DNA of 64,000 nucleotides from Candidatus Saccharimonadota bacterium. Lineage in GTDB: Bacteria; Patescibacteriota; Saccharimonadia; Saccharimonadales; Saccharimonadaceae. The position numbers and the translations under genes are program-made. This document shows, piece by piece, positions 43,285 through 52,157 of the stretch (positions are counted from its first letter, which is position 1; every line of letters begins with the position of its first letter). The notes below the pieces were generated by a model, which saw nothing but the letters and a program-made list of their open reading frames with translations, searched no databases and was not told where the DNA came from. The stretch spans positions 1-64,000 of the forward strand of contig JAFWIF010000035.1 of the NCBI GenBank assembly GCA_017514975.1, written 5' to 3'.

Positions 43285-45102
43285 ATGAATAAAGACGTGA
43301 TTTATATTGAACCCGAGCATGATATTACTGACATTCTTGCTAATATCAAAGGTTCTACACATAAAATTGTCGCGCTCGTTCCTCCCAAGAAAGCCGGCGT
43401 TCTACGCAGTGCTGTAAATTTTAAATTAATCGCAAAAACCGCTGCTCAGACCGAAAAAACTGTTGTATTGATCAGTGCTGACGATGCTTTGTCGAAATTA
43501 GCCGCTAGCGTTAAGATGCCGATCGCAAAGACTCTACAAAGCAAACCGCAACTCCCAGCAGATCTTGATGTTGCCGAGTTTGGCGATCCGCATGCAGACG
43601 ATGATGTTATCGAGGCCGAACCCGATACGCCAGAGAAGGAACAGGAGCCTGTTGAATCCGCCGAGGCGGCCCTACTTGCCGAGCGCGCGAAAGAAAAAAA
43701 GGCGACCGCCTCGAAGCCTGCGCAAAAAGACGCCGATCGAGCGACGCGAGAACCAGATTCCGCCGCTTCTAAGGAGTCAGAGGCGCAGACGTCCGCTCGC
43801 TCACGTTCGGCTAATGATGCCACAAAAAAGCCTCACGCCAAGATCCCTGATTTTAAAAAGAACCGCAAAATTATTTTCGCCGCAATCGCCGGCGCAGTCG
43901 CCTTTGTAATCTTCCTTTTCTGGGCTTTCGTGATTGCTCCGGCAGCGCGTATTACCGTCACCGTGCAAACCACTTCTCAAAATTTTTCCGAAAGCGTCTC
44001 ATTTGTCTCGAACGCTGAGTCTGCCGACCCAGAAAAGGGCGTTTTCTATATCGAACAAAAAACCATCAAGCGCACCAAGGATGCCAACTTTACCGCAACT
44101 GGCGAAGTTGACAAGGGCACAAAAGCTAGCGGCAATATTCAAGTCATTCGCCCGAAAGGAACAGAAATCAAAGAAGATGGCGAGCTTAGTTTTTCGATTC
44201 CTGCCGGCACAACTTTCACAATTAACGGCATGAGCTTCACCTCTACCGCTGGTGCCTCGGCGACGATTACCGAAAGCGATCTTGATAAAACTGACTGCAA
44301 AGGCATTATCGTAGAAAGAGACTGCAAATTCACGCTCAAAAAAGACATTTCCTCTGGCAATATTCCTGTTACCGCAAAAGAGAACGGGGAGAAATACAAC
44401 ATTGCCGCCGCGAGTTCAGGCTGGACCTCTAGTCTCAATACAAGCAAGAGCCACAAGATTACCAGCTCCGCGATGACTGGTGGTACGACGAAGATGGTAA
44501 AAACCGTCTCCGCCAAAGATTTGGAAGATGCCGCCGGCAAGCTCGATCTCGGTAGTGAATCCGATGCCAAAGAGGAGCTTGCTGGTCAGTTTAGCAAGGA
44601 CTACGTCCTCATCGGCGACAGCTTTACCGCCGAAGAGCCAAAAGTCACCTCCTCGCCAGCACTTAACGAAGAGGTCGGTGAAGGAGTTACGCCGAAAGTC
44701 GTCAAAGAACTTACTTATCGTGCTTTTGCCGTCAAGCGCTCTGACTTAAACGTATATATTACTAAACAAAGCGAATCAACACTAGGCGACGATACCCGTG
44801 AAATCTATTCGACTGGAGTTGCAAAGAATGACTCTAAAAACAAAGCCTTCTTCGAGAACGTCAAAAAGTCCGGCGACACCTATACGGCACGCCTCAAGAG
44901 TACTGTCGAGATTGGCCCTAAAGTTACCGAAGAGATGATTAAAGAAAAGTCATTGGGCAAGAAAGTTGGCGAAGTTCAATCATTACTCAAATCAATCAAC
45001 GGCGTCTCCGAAGTCAAAGTCGACACTTCGTTCTTCTGGGTTCGCTCTGTTCCAAAGGACGAGAGTCGTGTCAAAATCAAGCTCGAACGCAACAATACAT
45101 AA
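43285..45102 (+). CDS. Bitopic CPR-type protein with large outer domain (605 aa)
   Basis: The first 95 residues (VIYIEPEHDITDILANIKGS, then KIVALVPPKKAGVLRS and VVLISADDALSKLAA) look like a small alpha/beta cytoplasmic domain; about 100 acidic, Ala/Glu/Lys-rich linker residues, one transmembrane helix (about 192-214) and about 390 outer residues of beta-rich repeats follow (KGTKASGNIQVIRPKGTEI; KEELAGQFSKDY). Such proteins, sometimes annotated as baseplate J-like, recur in CPR genomes. I cannot assign a function. It starts an operon with ruvX and mltG, suggesting a wall or division role. Confidence 0.82.
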   Translation: MNKDVIYIEPEHDITDILANIKGSTHKIVALVPPKKAGVLRSAVNFKLIAKTAAQTEKTVVLISADDALSKLAASVKMPIAKTLQSKPQLPADLDVAEFGDPHADDDVIEAEPDTPEKEQEPVESAEAALLAERAKEKKATASKPAQKDADRATREPDSAASKESEAQTSARSRSANDATKKPHAKIPDFKKNRKIIFAAIAGAVAFVIFLFWAFVIAPAARITVTVQTTSQNFSESVSFVSNAESADPEKGVFYIEQKTIKRTKDANFTATGEVDKGTKASGNIQVIRPKGTEIKEDGELSFSIPAGTTFTINGMSFTSTAGASATITESDLDKTDCKGIIVERDCKFTLKKDISSGNIPVTAKENGEKYNIAAASSGWTSSLNTSKSHKITSSAMTGGTTKMVKTVSAKDLEDAAGKLDLGSESDAKEELAGQFSKDYVLIGDSFTAEEPKVTSSPALNEEVGEGVTPKVVKELTYRAFAVKRSDLNVYITKQSESTLGDDTREIYSTGVAKNDSKNKAFFENVKKSGDTYTARLKSTVEIGPKVTEEMIKEKSLGKKVGEVQSLLKSINGVSEVKVDTSFFWVRSVPKDESRVKIKLERNNT

Positions 45103-45111
45103 AGGAGAACG

Positions 45112-45723
45112 ATGCGCATACTTGCACTTGATGTCGGAACTAAGCGCATTGGCACAGCTTTTGCGGACACCGCGTCGGTAAAAATTGCCGTTCCGCGTCA
45201 AATGATTCCTGTGAACGGCGAGGAGTTCGCCGCTCTTGCCCAGCAGTGCCGTCGCGACCATATTGACGTGCTCGTTTCGGGTTTTCCGCGCAATAATCAA
45301 GGCGAAGAGACGGCGCAAACGAAGTTAGTCCAATCTTTCATTATAGCACTTTCAGATTATTTTGTCAAGCATAAGCTTTATTCGCCCCTTATTAAGTATC
45401 AGGACGAATCTTTGACGTCTGTCGCCGCCAAAGAGCGTCTTAGCCAGCAAACTTCCCGCGCCCTCAGTTTTCGCGATCGTAGAGATGGCAAGATTGACGT
45501 TGAAGCCGCCACGATTATCTTGCAAGATTTTCTTGATTCGGTAGATTACGCAGCCTTAAATCAAGAATTGGGTCGCCACAAACTAGAGCAAAAAGCGCGC
45601 TCTCTCGATGCCGCGCGCACTCCGTCTTTGTCTGGTCCGCGCGAGTCGCGCCATCTCGCTAGCGACAGGCGACACAACGCCACGTCGATTTCGCCCACTT
45701 ACCAATCAGAAAGGAGCAAATAA
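45112..45723 (+). CDS. ruvX: RuvX/YqgF-type nuclease
   Basis: RNase H-fold enzyme implicated in Holliday-junction resolution and in 16S rRNA pre-processing. The N-terminal MRILALDVGTKRIGTAFAD holds the first catalytic Asp, followed by VLVSGFPRNNQGEE, YQDESLTSVAA (Glu) and DRRDGKIDVEAATIILQDFL (Asp). A Ser/Arg-rich tail of about 55 residues extends the normal 140-residue core. AAAGGAG is seven bases before the ATG. mltG begins one base past this stop, and the preceding membrane protein gene ends 9 nt before. Confidence 0.92.
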   Translation: MRILALDVGTKRIGTAFADTASVKIAVPRQMIPVNGEEFAALAQQCRRDHIDVLVSGFPRNNQGEETAQTKLVQSFIIALSDYFVKHKLYSPLIKYQDESLTSVAAKERLSQQTSRALSFRDRRDGKIDVEAATIILQDFLDSVDYAALNQELGRHKLEQKARSLDAARTPSLSGPRESRHLASDRRHNATSISPTYQSERSK

Positions 45724-45724
45724 T

Positions 45725-46831
45725 ATGCAAATTGCCTCTCAGCGTCACAATCGAGCCTTGCGTCCCCGCAAACCTATTAAACTTATTCTACTCGTTATCG
45801 TCCTGGCACTTCTTTCTATTGTGGGTCTTTTCGTGTGGTGGTATAAGGGTAGCTTAGCGCCGCTCAGCCAAGATTCGGAAGCCTGCAAGGGCGTAAACGG
45901 CTGTCCAGTCCAATCTTTTCTCGTTCCCGAGGGCGCTAGCGTCTCATCAATTTCTAAATCTCTCGAAGAGGCGGGTCTTATCCGGTCTGCTACTGCTTTT
46001 CGCCTCTATATGTTACTTGAGGGGCGCAACCTAAACCTCAAAGCGGGGTCTTACCAGTTATCTACGCACTGGTCTGCTCAAGAGATCGCCGAACGCTTTA
46101 ATCAAGGCGCACTCGCGCAAACTTTCCGCATAACATTTCTCCCAGGAGATACACTTGCGGCAAGTTACGAGCGACTTCAGCGGGCCGGGTATTCTCCCGA
46201 CGAAATCGATGCTGCCTTTGCGAAAGATTACGACTATGATTTTCTGAAAAGTCGCCCCGCAGGCGCAACGCTTGAAGGCTATATTTACGGTGATACCTAT
46301 GAATGTTTCTCTACTGATTCCGTAGAAGATATCTTAAAACGCACCTTTGACAAGTTTGCCGCTGAGATTTCTCAGAATAACCTTTTAGCAGGCTTTCAGG
46401 CGCAAGGCTTATCGTTTCATGAAGCAGTTACACTTGCTTCGATTATTCAGCGTGAATCCGGATCGCTTTCTTCCGACATGCCTCAAGTTGCACAAGTCTT
46501 TCTTTTGCGACTCAAAAAAGGCATACCGCTAGGTTCCGACGCAGTGATTGCTTACCGTGCCGATCAGCTTAACCCGAGTCGCGAAAAAACCGATATGTCG
46601 TACCTAAAGACCGTTACCTGTCCTTGGAATTCGCGCTCTTGCGAAGGCATGCCTCCCTCTCCGATCGCCCACCCAGGCCTTGCCGCCCTAAAAGCCGTAG
46701 CTGCTCCCGCTACGGGAAAATACCTCTATTTCTTGACTGGCGATGATGGCAAGATGTATTACGCTGAAACTGAGGCAGAACACAATGCGAACGCTTCGGC
46801 GCATTGCAAGGAGCTATGTCGGTTACTTTAG
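45725..46831 (+). CDS. mltG: Endolytic murein transglycosylase MltG
   Basis: Cuts nascent peptidoglycan glycan strands at the membrane and so sets chain ends. AAAGGAG lies about eight bases upstream of the ATG at 45725; a longer frame would overlap ruvX. N-terminal helix (about residues 18-40), LysM-like subdomain, and the YceG domain with the catalytic Glu in ASIIQRESGSLSSDMPQVA and the LKKGIPLGSDAVIAYR motif. Product 368 aa. Last gene of the ruvX-mltG operon; followed by an independent promoter. Confidence 0.94.
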   Translation: MQIASQRHNRALRPRKPIKLILLVIVLALLSIVGLFVWWYKGSLAPLSQDSEACKGVNGCPVQSFLVPEGASVSSISKSLEEAGLIRSATAFRLYMLLEGRNLNLKAGSYQLSTHWSAQEIAERFNQGALAQTFRITFLPGDTLAASYERLQRAGYSPDEIDAAFAKDYDYDFLKSRPAGATLEGYIYGDTYECFSTDSVEDILKRTFDKFAAEISQNNLLAGFQAQGLSFHEAVTLASIIQRESGSLSSDMPQVAQVFLLRLKKGIPLGSDAVIAYRADQLNPSREKTDMSYLKTVTCPWNSRSCEGMPPSPIAHPGLAALKAVAAPATGKYLYFLTGDDGKMYYAETEAEHNANASAHCKELCRLL

Positions 46832-46904
46832 TTGTCTAGCCTATGCTTGACCACTAAAAATAGCTCCTTTATCTAGCAAATTGTCGTTCCTGGCCAAGTT
46901 GTGC

Positions 46905-46910
46905 TATAAT
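46905..46910 (+). promoter_or_regulatory. Extended -10 box, LysM-CHAP gene
   Basis: TGCTATAAT with a possible TTGTCG -35 at 46881-46886 (18-nt spacer); transcription would start about 105 nt before the coding region. Confidence 0.72.
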
Positions 46911-46916
46911 AGTAAA

Positions 46917-47020
46917 GGTTTTTCAGCTTGAGCGCTTAGTTTTGGAGCGACAACTTGCTCGTGGCCTAGCGCATCTTCAAGGAGAAATCACATTGTCGTG
47001 GGCAACAATGCATTGTATTT
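46917..47020 (+). promoter_or_regulatory. Structured leader of the LysM-CHAP gene
   Basis: An outer stem (GCGCTTAG near 46932 with CTAGCGC near 46970) encloses GAGC/GCTC, then AAGGAG at about 46979, then a CATTGT/ACAATG hairpin, then the ATG. The only Shine-Dalgarno sequence is about 36 nt from the start with a hairpin between. It matches no riboswitch class that I know. Confidence 0.45.
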
Positions 47021-48226
47021 ATGAAACGATTTCAACTATTATTTACCAAAATCTTTCCATATAGCTTGTGCTTTATTGCTATTTTTGCAATTATGTTTTT
47101 TGGCTCACAGGCCAAAGGCGAGACAGTTCGCCAACCGATTGCTACTCTGTTTAACGAAGATGATTTTACCGTAACAGCGGATCAGATCTCCGAATCATAC
47201 ACGGTGGCCAATATTGCCAGTTCGGTCGACCTGCCATCTACGTCGTCTATTAGCGAAAACTATGTTACGCTCAACTCTTTTTACGAAAGTACCGGCAGCG
47301 TCGCCAAGAATACATCAAACACGTCAAGCGCCTCGTCGGTTATCGATAAACCGACCGTTATCGACACTTCGAATCTCGCGCGTGGCGTCGTGTCTTATGT
47401 AGTAAAAGAAGGCGATTCTCTTGATAGCTTAGCCAAGAAATACAAAGTCACAAAAGACCAAATCCGATGGAGTAACGGCATGAAAACCGAGGATGTTACT
47501 GTCGGCTCCACTCTGTATATTCCTAGCGTTAGCGGTATCGTCTATAAAGTCGGTTCTGGCGACACGATTGACGGTCTCGCCCAAAAGTATAAATCAAGCG
47601 CCGATCTCATAGTTTCTTACAACGACCTCGAAGAAGATAAGGCTCTGAGCGACAATACTTTGATTCTGCTCCCGAATGGCGAATTACCAGAGACGGAACG
47701 CCCAGAATATGTTGCGCCAGCGCCAGTAACGCGTCGTCGTAGTAGCTCGTCGTCGAGCCGTAGTTATTCAAATTCCTATACCTATTCACGCGACGTCGGC
47801 AATCGCCGTGGCATGACGGAGATTGGCAGCTACTCCTATTGGTCACAAGAGTATAACAATACGCGTGGCTGGGGCAATCCAGGCGCCTTCGGCAACTGTA
47901 CGTGGTTTGCTTGGTATTGGCGCCGCAAGAATATGCCCTCAAATTATTGGTTGCCAGGTGGGGCGATCGGCAATGCTCGTAGCTGGACATCGACGCTAGG
48001 CGGAAGCTTCAAGATCGGCCGTACGCCTGCCTATGGCGCTGTTTTCCAATCGATGAGCGGCTATTATGGTCACGTTGGCGTGGTGGTTGGCGTCAAAGCT
48101 GGTGAAAGCATCACTATTCAAGAGATGAACTATTCTGGTCCTAATGGCAAGTTCAACCACGTCTATCAATCTACATTGTCGTGGTCAGACGCGCTCAACT
48201 TCAATTACATCTACGAACGTCGCTAA
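47021..48226 (+). CDS. Secreted peptidoglycan hydrolase with two LysM and a CHAP domain
   Basis: Signal peptide (FPYSLCFIAIFAIMFFGSQA), a Ser/Thr-rich segment, LysM 1 (YVVKEGDSLDSLAKKYKV, about residue 125), LysM 2 (YKVGSGDTIDGLAQKYKS, about 175), a Ser/Tyr/Arg linker, and a C-terminal CHAP domain with the Cys in FGNCTWFAWYW and His in GYYGHVGVVVG. It would bind glycan strands and cut stem peptides or amide bonds in the wall. The second CHAP protein in the window after the PcsB-like one; the catalytic domains are distinct. The unusual leader suggests regulated expression. Confidence 0.92.
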   Translation: MKRFQLLFTKIFPYSLCFIAIFAIMFFGSQAKGETVRQPIATLFNEDDFTVTADQISESYTVANIASSVDLPSTSSISENYVTLNSFYESTGSVAKNTSNTSSASSVIDKPTVIDTSNLARGVVSYVVKEGDSLDSLAKKYKVTKDQIRWSNGMKTEDVTVGSTLYIPSVSGIVYKVGSGDTIDGLAQKYKSSADLIVSYNDLEEDKALSDNTLILLPNGELPETERPEYVAPAPVTRRRSSSSSSRSYSNSYTYSRDVGNRRGMTEIGSYSYWSQEYNNTRGWGNPGAFGNCTWFAWYWRRKNMPSNYWLPGGAIGNARSWTSTLGGSFKIGRTPAYGAVFQSMSGYYGHVGVVVGVKAGESITIQEMNYSGPNGKFNHVYQSTLSWSDALNFNYIYERR

Positions 48227-48284
48227 TCAAGTCCGCGCATGCTTTGCAGAGTTCGGCAAACTTGCAAAAAACCGCAATCTGTGA

Positions 48285-48290
48285 TATAAT
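48285..48290 (+). promoter_or_regulatory. -10 box, obgE
   Basis: TGATATAAT, 8 nt before the ATG. Confidence 0.72.
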
Positions 48291-48298
48291 AGAAAGAT

Positions 48299-49453
48299 AT
48301 GTTCGTCGATACCGCAAAAGTATATATTCAGGCTGGACGTGGCGGTAACGGCGCGATTTCTTTTCGACGCGAGATCTATATTCCGAAAGGCGGCCCAGAT
48401 GGTGGCGATGGCGGTAAGGGTGGCGATGTAGTTTTTATTGCCAGTAAAGATTGTAATACTCTGGTAGATTTTCGTTTTCAGCCCCGCCTTATTGCGGAGA
48501 ACGGTCGTGCTGGTTCGGGGCAGCGCAGCTCCGGCAAGGCCGGTGCCGATTTAGAAGTCGTTGTTCCGATTGGTACCGTCGTGAAACGCGACGGAGCAAC
48601 ACTTGCCGATCTTACCCGTGACGGTCAGCGCGCAATTATTGCGCATGGCGGTGATGGTGGCTACGGAAATTGGCATTTTCGCTCTTCTGTACGTCAAGTG
48701 CCAAAAATCGCTGAGCTCGGTATTCAGGGAGAGAGCTTTACTGCTGAATTAGAGTTAAAGAGTATTGCTGATGTTGGGCTAATTGGCCTGCCAAATGCTG
48801 GTAAATCTACTTTTCTTGCAACCGTCACTAACGCAAAGCCGGAAATCGCCGATTATCCATTCACTACACTCACCCCTCATCTTGGCGTTGCTCATGTAGA
48901 CCGACGCGACCTTCTGATTGCCGATATACCAGGTTTGATCGCAGGCGCCGCTGATGGCAAAGGCTTGGGCGATCAATTTTTACGTCACGTCGAGCGCACG
49001 AAGGTGCTTTTACATCTTATCGATGGCTATTCTGACGATGCCGGTGCCGCTTATGCCACAATCCGCGCCGAACTTGCTAAATATTCTCCGGACCTTGCAC
49101 GACGTCCCGAGCTCGTCGCTCTTACAAAGATCGAGGGCCTAGATGACGATATTATCAAAATGCAAACCGAGTCGATTCTTGCTAAGAATCCGAAAGCATC
49201 AGTCCTTGCAATTTCGTCATCTGCTCACACCAATCTCGCTCAGCTTTTGCGCGAATTGTCGCGCATCGTCCAGCGCGAACAGTGCGATACGGAGTCTAGT
49301 GAGTCATCTCACCAGAGCCAAGATATTGATTCGGTCCCAGTTATCACCTTAGAGGATACAGCGTCGACAAAACGTCGCCCTCATCATGAGCGTTATCAGT
49401 TGGGTGAGCGTGGCGCCATCGTGCCGCTCGCGCAAGACGATACCGAAGAATAG
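48299..49453 (+). CDS. obgE: GTPase ObgE/CgtA
   Basis: Essential GTPase of the 50S ribosomal subunit and stress response. The glycine-rich Obg fold (GRGGNGAISFRREIY, then GGPDGGDGGKGGDV) covers residues 1-155, followed by the G domain: G1 GLPNAGKSTF, G3 DIPGLIAGA and G4 TKIE. The C-terminus has about 70 acidic, partly disordered residues in place of the OCT domain of some species. 384 aa. Monocistronic between two independently promoted genes. Confidence 0.96.
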   Translation: MFVDTAKVYIQAGRGGNGAISFRREIYIPKGGPDGGDGGKGGDVVFIASKDCNTLVDFRFQPRLIAENGRAGSGQRSSGKAGADLEVVVPIGTVVKRDGATLADLTRDGQRAIIAHGGDGGYGNWHFRSSVRQVPKIAELGIQGESFTAELELKSIADVGLIGLPNAGKSTFLATVTNAKPEIADYPFTTLTPHLGVAHVDRRDLLIADIPGLIAGAADGKGLGDQFLRHVERTKVLLHLIDGYSDDAGAAYATIRAELAKYSPDLARRPELVALTKIEGLDDDIIKMQTESILAKNPKASVLAISSSAHTNLAQLLRELSRIVQREQCDTESSESSHQSQDIDSVPVITLEDTASTKRRPHHERYQLGERGAIVPLAQDDTEE

Positions 49454-49588
49454 TTCAGCCTTTGTGGCGGTGTCAATTTATATAATCGAAAAAACTATTT
49501 ATTTAAATCGTTTATGTTATAATCGTTACAGAAACAAGTCAAAATATTTTGCGTATTGCGTTGGCGCTACGCTATAAAAGGAGGGCAA

Positions 49589-52057
49589 ATGAGTCAATCG
49601 GACGATGAGTTACGATTTCTTGCTGAAATCGAGAAGGAGTATCGTCGTTCGCAGCTCGCTAAAAGTGCGCCGCAGGTGGACGCGTTATCATCATCGAACT
49701 CAGCCACCTCGTTGCGCCGTGAACAGGAGGCGATATTGAAGCGCTTTACGCGTTCTGTGGCCGTCTCCGCCGCCGCGCTACACCAATCCAGCGCTCACGA
49801 ATCTGCGCGCAAGCCCTCGCTACGCCTTGAGGGGCGCCGTATCGATGGCGTTTCCTCGTCAACTCCCGTATCGTCACACCTAGCCGCCAAGCCGCCTCTT
49901 TCGGGGAACACTACGTCTATACCTGTCCTTGAGCGCCAACAGGCTCAACATCTTGTTCATGCGCCCAGTCAAATTCATCATTTGTCGCGCTTTCCCTCGC
50001 GCGCAATCAACGTCGTGTCTTCGGATGACACTACTAATAAAACCGTACCTCTGGCTCAGAGCGCCCTTACGCCGCCACGTCGCTTGCCTGGTCATTCGCC
50101 ATCTGTTTCTACGCGCGTAATCATGCCAGCGTCGCTCCAAGAGCCGGCCACCCCCACGCCAGACCCTACCCCTACTCCAGATCCCACCCCCACTCCGGCC
50201 ACGCTCGCGCCAACCCCAACTCCTACTTCCCCCACTCCAGCCACCACTTCCGCCCCTACACCAACCACCTCGGCAGACTCTGTTAACCCATCTATATCGA
50301 ACGCTGAATCAGCGTCCGAAAACGCGCAAAATCAGTCCACTGCTTCAAATATAGCTTCTCCAAAGCAAGCTGCTGATACCGTTTCGGCATTTGGCGCAGT
50401 CGCCTTCGACCCTCTTACCTCGCCCAATTTTGACCCGACGCCATTATCGATTCCAGACTCAGCGCCGGCGACTACCGCGTCAAGCACGACTGCGCCGTCT
50501 CTCTCGCCGGACGTGTCGCCATCTTCTCAAGATACAACCTCCGCTACGCAAGATTTGCCGCAAAATGCGCCCCTTGCTCAATCAAAATCGAGCGCAGCTC
50601 CCGAACAGCCAAAACCAGATACATTAAGCTCCCCACAGTCGTCGTCGGACGCCTCGCGTCCAGTCGCTAATGTCGCCGCTCCTGTTACTGACGTGACTGA
50701 GCTTGGTGCTGGCGTCTCGCTAAATCGTCCCGACCCGGCGCTAAAGGATGCGCTATTTGCGACCGCCACCAGCAAACCGCTCGATAGCCCGAATATCGTT
50801 GCTCAGGCCACTACGCCTTTAGTGTCTTCTCCGGAATCTCCAAGTCCTAGCACTACACCAAATGCCACCACTACAACGACCGACGCTTCTTCAGCTACAG
50901 CCGACACGCCACGGCTTTCTACTCCGTCCTCTGAGACGCCAACGGCAACAAAACACCCTAACGCTCCCAAGGCGATTACTACTGCTAGCGTTAAGCCCAA
51001 AAAACATAAACTTTTAGTTATCGCCGTTATTCTCATAATCGTTTTAGGGCTTTCGGTCTTGGCTTGGTATGTCCTACGGGATACTGATATAGTCAAACGT
51101 CTACTAGGGCAGAATACATCAACTACCACTAGTGCCAATACAGAAGCCGACAGTGAAGCCTTTTATGATCAGCGGATCAGGATTGATGCTTCGCCTGCTG
51201 CTCAAGATCTTGTCAATGCTTATAAAAACCAGCTCCACAACTTTACACATATTACGACCGATTTTTCCGACACTGATACGGCTTACGCCAGATTAATTCG
51301 TGGCGATGTTGATTTAATTATTGCCACCGAGCCGACTTCTGCCGCACTCGTCGCCGCCAACGCCGCTAAAGTTAAATTAGACACCACAATTGTTGCGCTC
51401 GACGGCCTGTCGCTTATTACTGGGCGCAACAATCCCACCTCTTCGCTGACGCGCGAACAAGTGCGAACACTCTTTACGAGTAGTGCGCCAAATTGGCAAA
51501 CCGTTGGCGGTCAAAATCTTCCCGTTACGTCTGTTCAGTACGACGCTGAGGCAAGCGAGTCGAGCACGCTACGCTCGTTGCTCGGTGAGGCTGAGTTGCA
51601 CGTACCGGCGGTCAATTTGCATGCACCATCTTCAAAAGAGGCTTTAGCTGCTTTCCGCTCTTCTGATCGTCAGGATTCTACAATTGCTTATGTTTTCAAT
51701 CACGTTTTATCTCTCGATGCCGCAGCAGAGCAAAGCGAATCAGAGTCCGACTACAAAGTCCTTGATATCGATGGTGTTACGCCTTCGTTTGACGCCTTGC
51801 GTGATTTGTCATATCCGTTCACTATACGCTATTATGTCGTGACGCGTTCTGCGGCTGCTTCTTCTGCTCCTCGTCGCGTTGAGGATGCCGAGCAGGGCGA
51901 AGAAAGTGCGTCGTCGGAGCAATCGACTTCCGATACGCCCTCAGAATCGCGCGCAATCAATTCCAGCGAAGATGCTGTTGTCGCTCTAAAAGCCGCAATT
52001 TTGTCGGACCGAGGCAAGGGCATTATCAATGACGCTGGGTATGCTTCTGCTCTCTAA
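49589..52057 (+). CDS. Membrane protein with PstS-like outer domain and very long disordered inner region (822 aa)
   Basis: AAAAGGAGG lies 5 nt before the ATG at 49589. Residues 1-480 are low complexity: Ser/Thr/Pro/Ala-rich, with TPTPDPTPTPDP-like repeats (about 195-235). One transmembrane helix (LLVIAVILIIVLGLSVLAWY) follows near residue 490, then a substrate-binding-protein domain like PstS (IRIDASPAAQDLVNAY, later RGDVDLIIATEPTSA and LTREQVRTLFTSSAPNW), with an acidic tail region. Since the helix is internal and there is no signal peptide, the disordered half should be in the cytoplasm. No pst transport genes are adjacent, so phosphate sensing is only a guess. Confidence 0.82.
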   Translation: MSQSDDELRFLAEIEKEYRRSQLAKSAPQVDALSSSNSATSLRREQEAILKRFTRSVAVSAAALHQSSAHESARKPSLRLEGRRIDGVSSSTPVSSHLAAKPPLSGNTTSIPVLERQQAQHLVHAPSQIHHLSRFPSRAINVVSSDDTTNKTVPLAQSALTPPRRLPGHSPSVSTRVIMPASLQEPATPTPDPTPTPDPTPTPATLAPTPTPTSPTPATTSAPTPTTSADSVNPSISNAESASENAQNQSTASNIASPKQAADTVSAFGAVAFDPLTSPNFDPTPLSIPDSAPATTASSTTAPSLSPDVSPSSQDTTSATQDLPQNAPLAQSKSSAAPEQPKPDTLSSPQSSSDASRPVANVAAPVTDVTELGAGVSLNRPDPALKDALFATATSKPLDSPNIVAQATTPLVSSPESPSPSTTPNATTTTTDASSATADTPRLSTPSSETPTATKHPNAPKAITTASVKPKKHKLLVIAVILIIVLGLSVLAWYVLRDTDIVKRLLGQNTSTTTSANTEADSEAFYDQRIRIDASPAAQDLVNAYKNQLHNFTHITTDFSDTDTAYARLIRGDVDLIIATEPTSAALVAANAAKVKLDTTIVALDGLSLITGRNNPTSSLTREQVRTLFTSSAPNWQTVGGQNLPVTSVQYDAEASESSTLRSLLGEAELHVPAVNLHAPSSKEALAAFRSSDRQDSTIAYVFNHVLSLDAAAEQSESESDYKVLDIDGVTPSFDALRDLSYPFTIRYYVVTRSAAASSAPRRVEDAEQGEESASSEQSTSDTPSESRAINSSEDAVVALKAAILSDRGKGIINDAGYASAL

Positions 52058-52122
52058 TGAAAAATCCGATTTTCAACTAAATGATTTTCGTCAATCTGCT
52101 AATAGTTATTAAGATAATCCTC

Positions 52123-52151
52123 TTGACGCTTATGGTTAAAAATGATACGAT
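52123..52151 (+). promoter_or_regulatory. Promoter of the 52.2-kb small RNA
   Basis: TTGACG (52123-52128), 17-nt spacer, TACGAT (52146-52151), and no coding region behind it. Confidence 0.8.
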
Positions 52152-52157
52152 AAAGAC

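Noticed and set aside
46917-47020. c-di-AMP (ydaO) riboswitch before the LysM-CHAP gene
   Set aside because: The gene type fits, but the conserved sequence blocks of that class are not recognisable.
50150-50270. Short tandem CCxACxCC-like repeats as a DNA satellite or CRISPR
   Set aside because: They encode the Thr-Pro repeats of the 49589 protein; spacing and spacers do not fit CRISPR.
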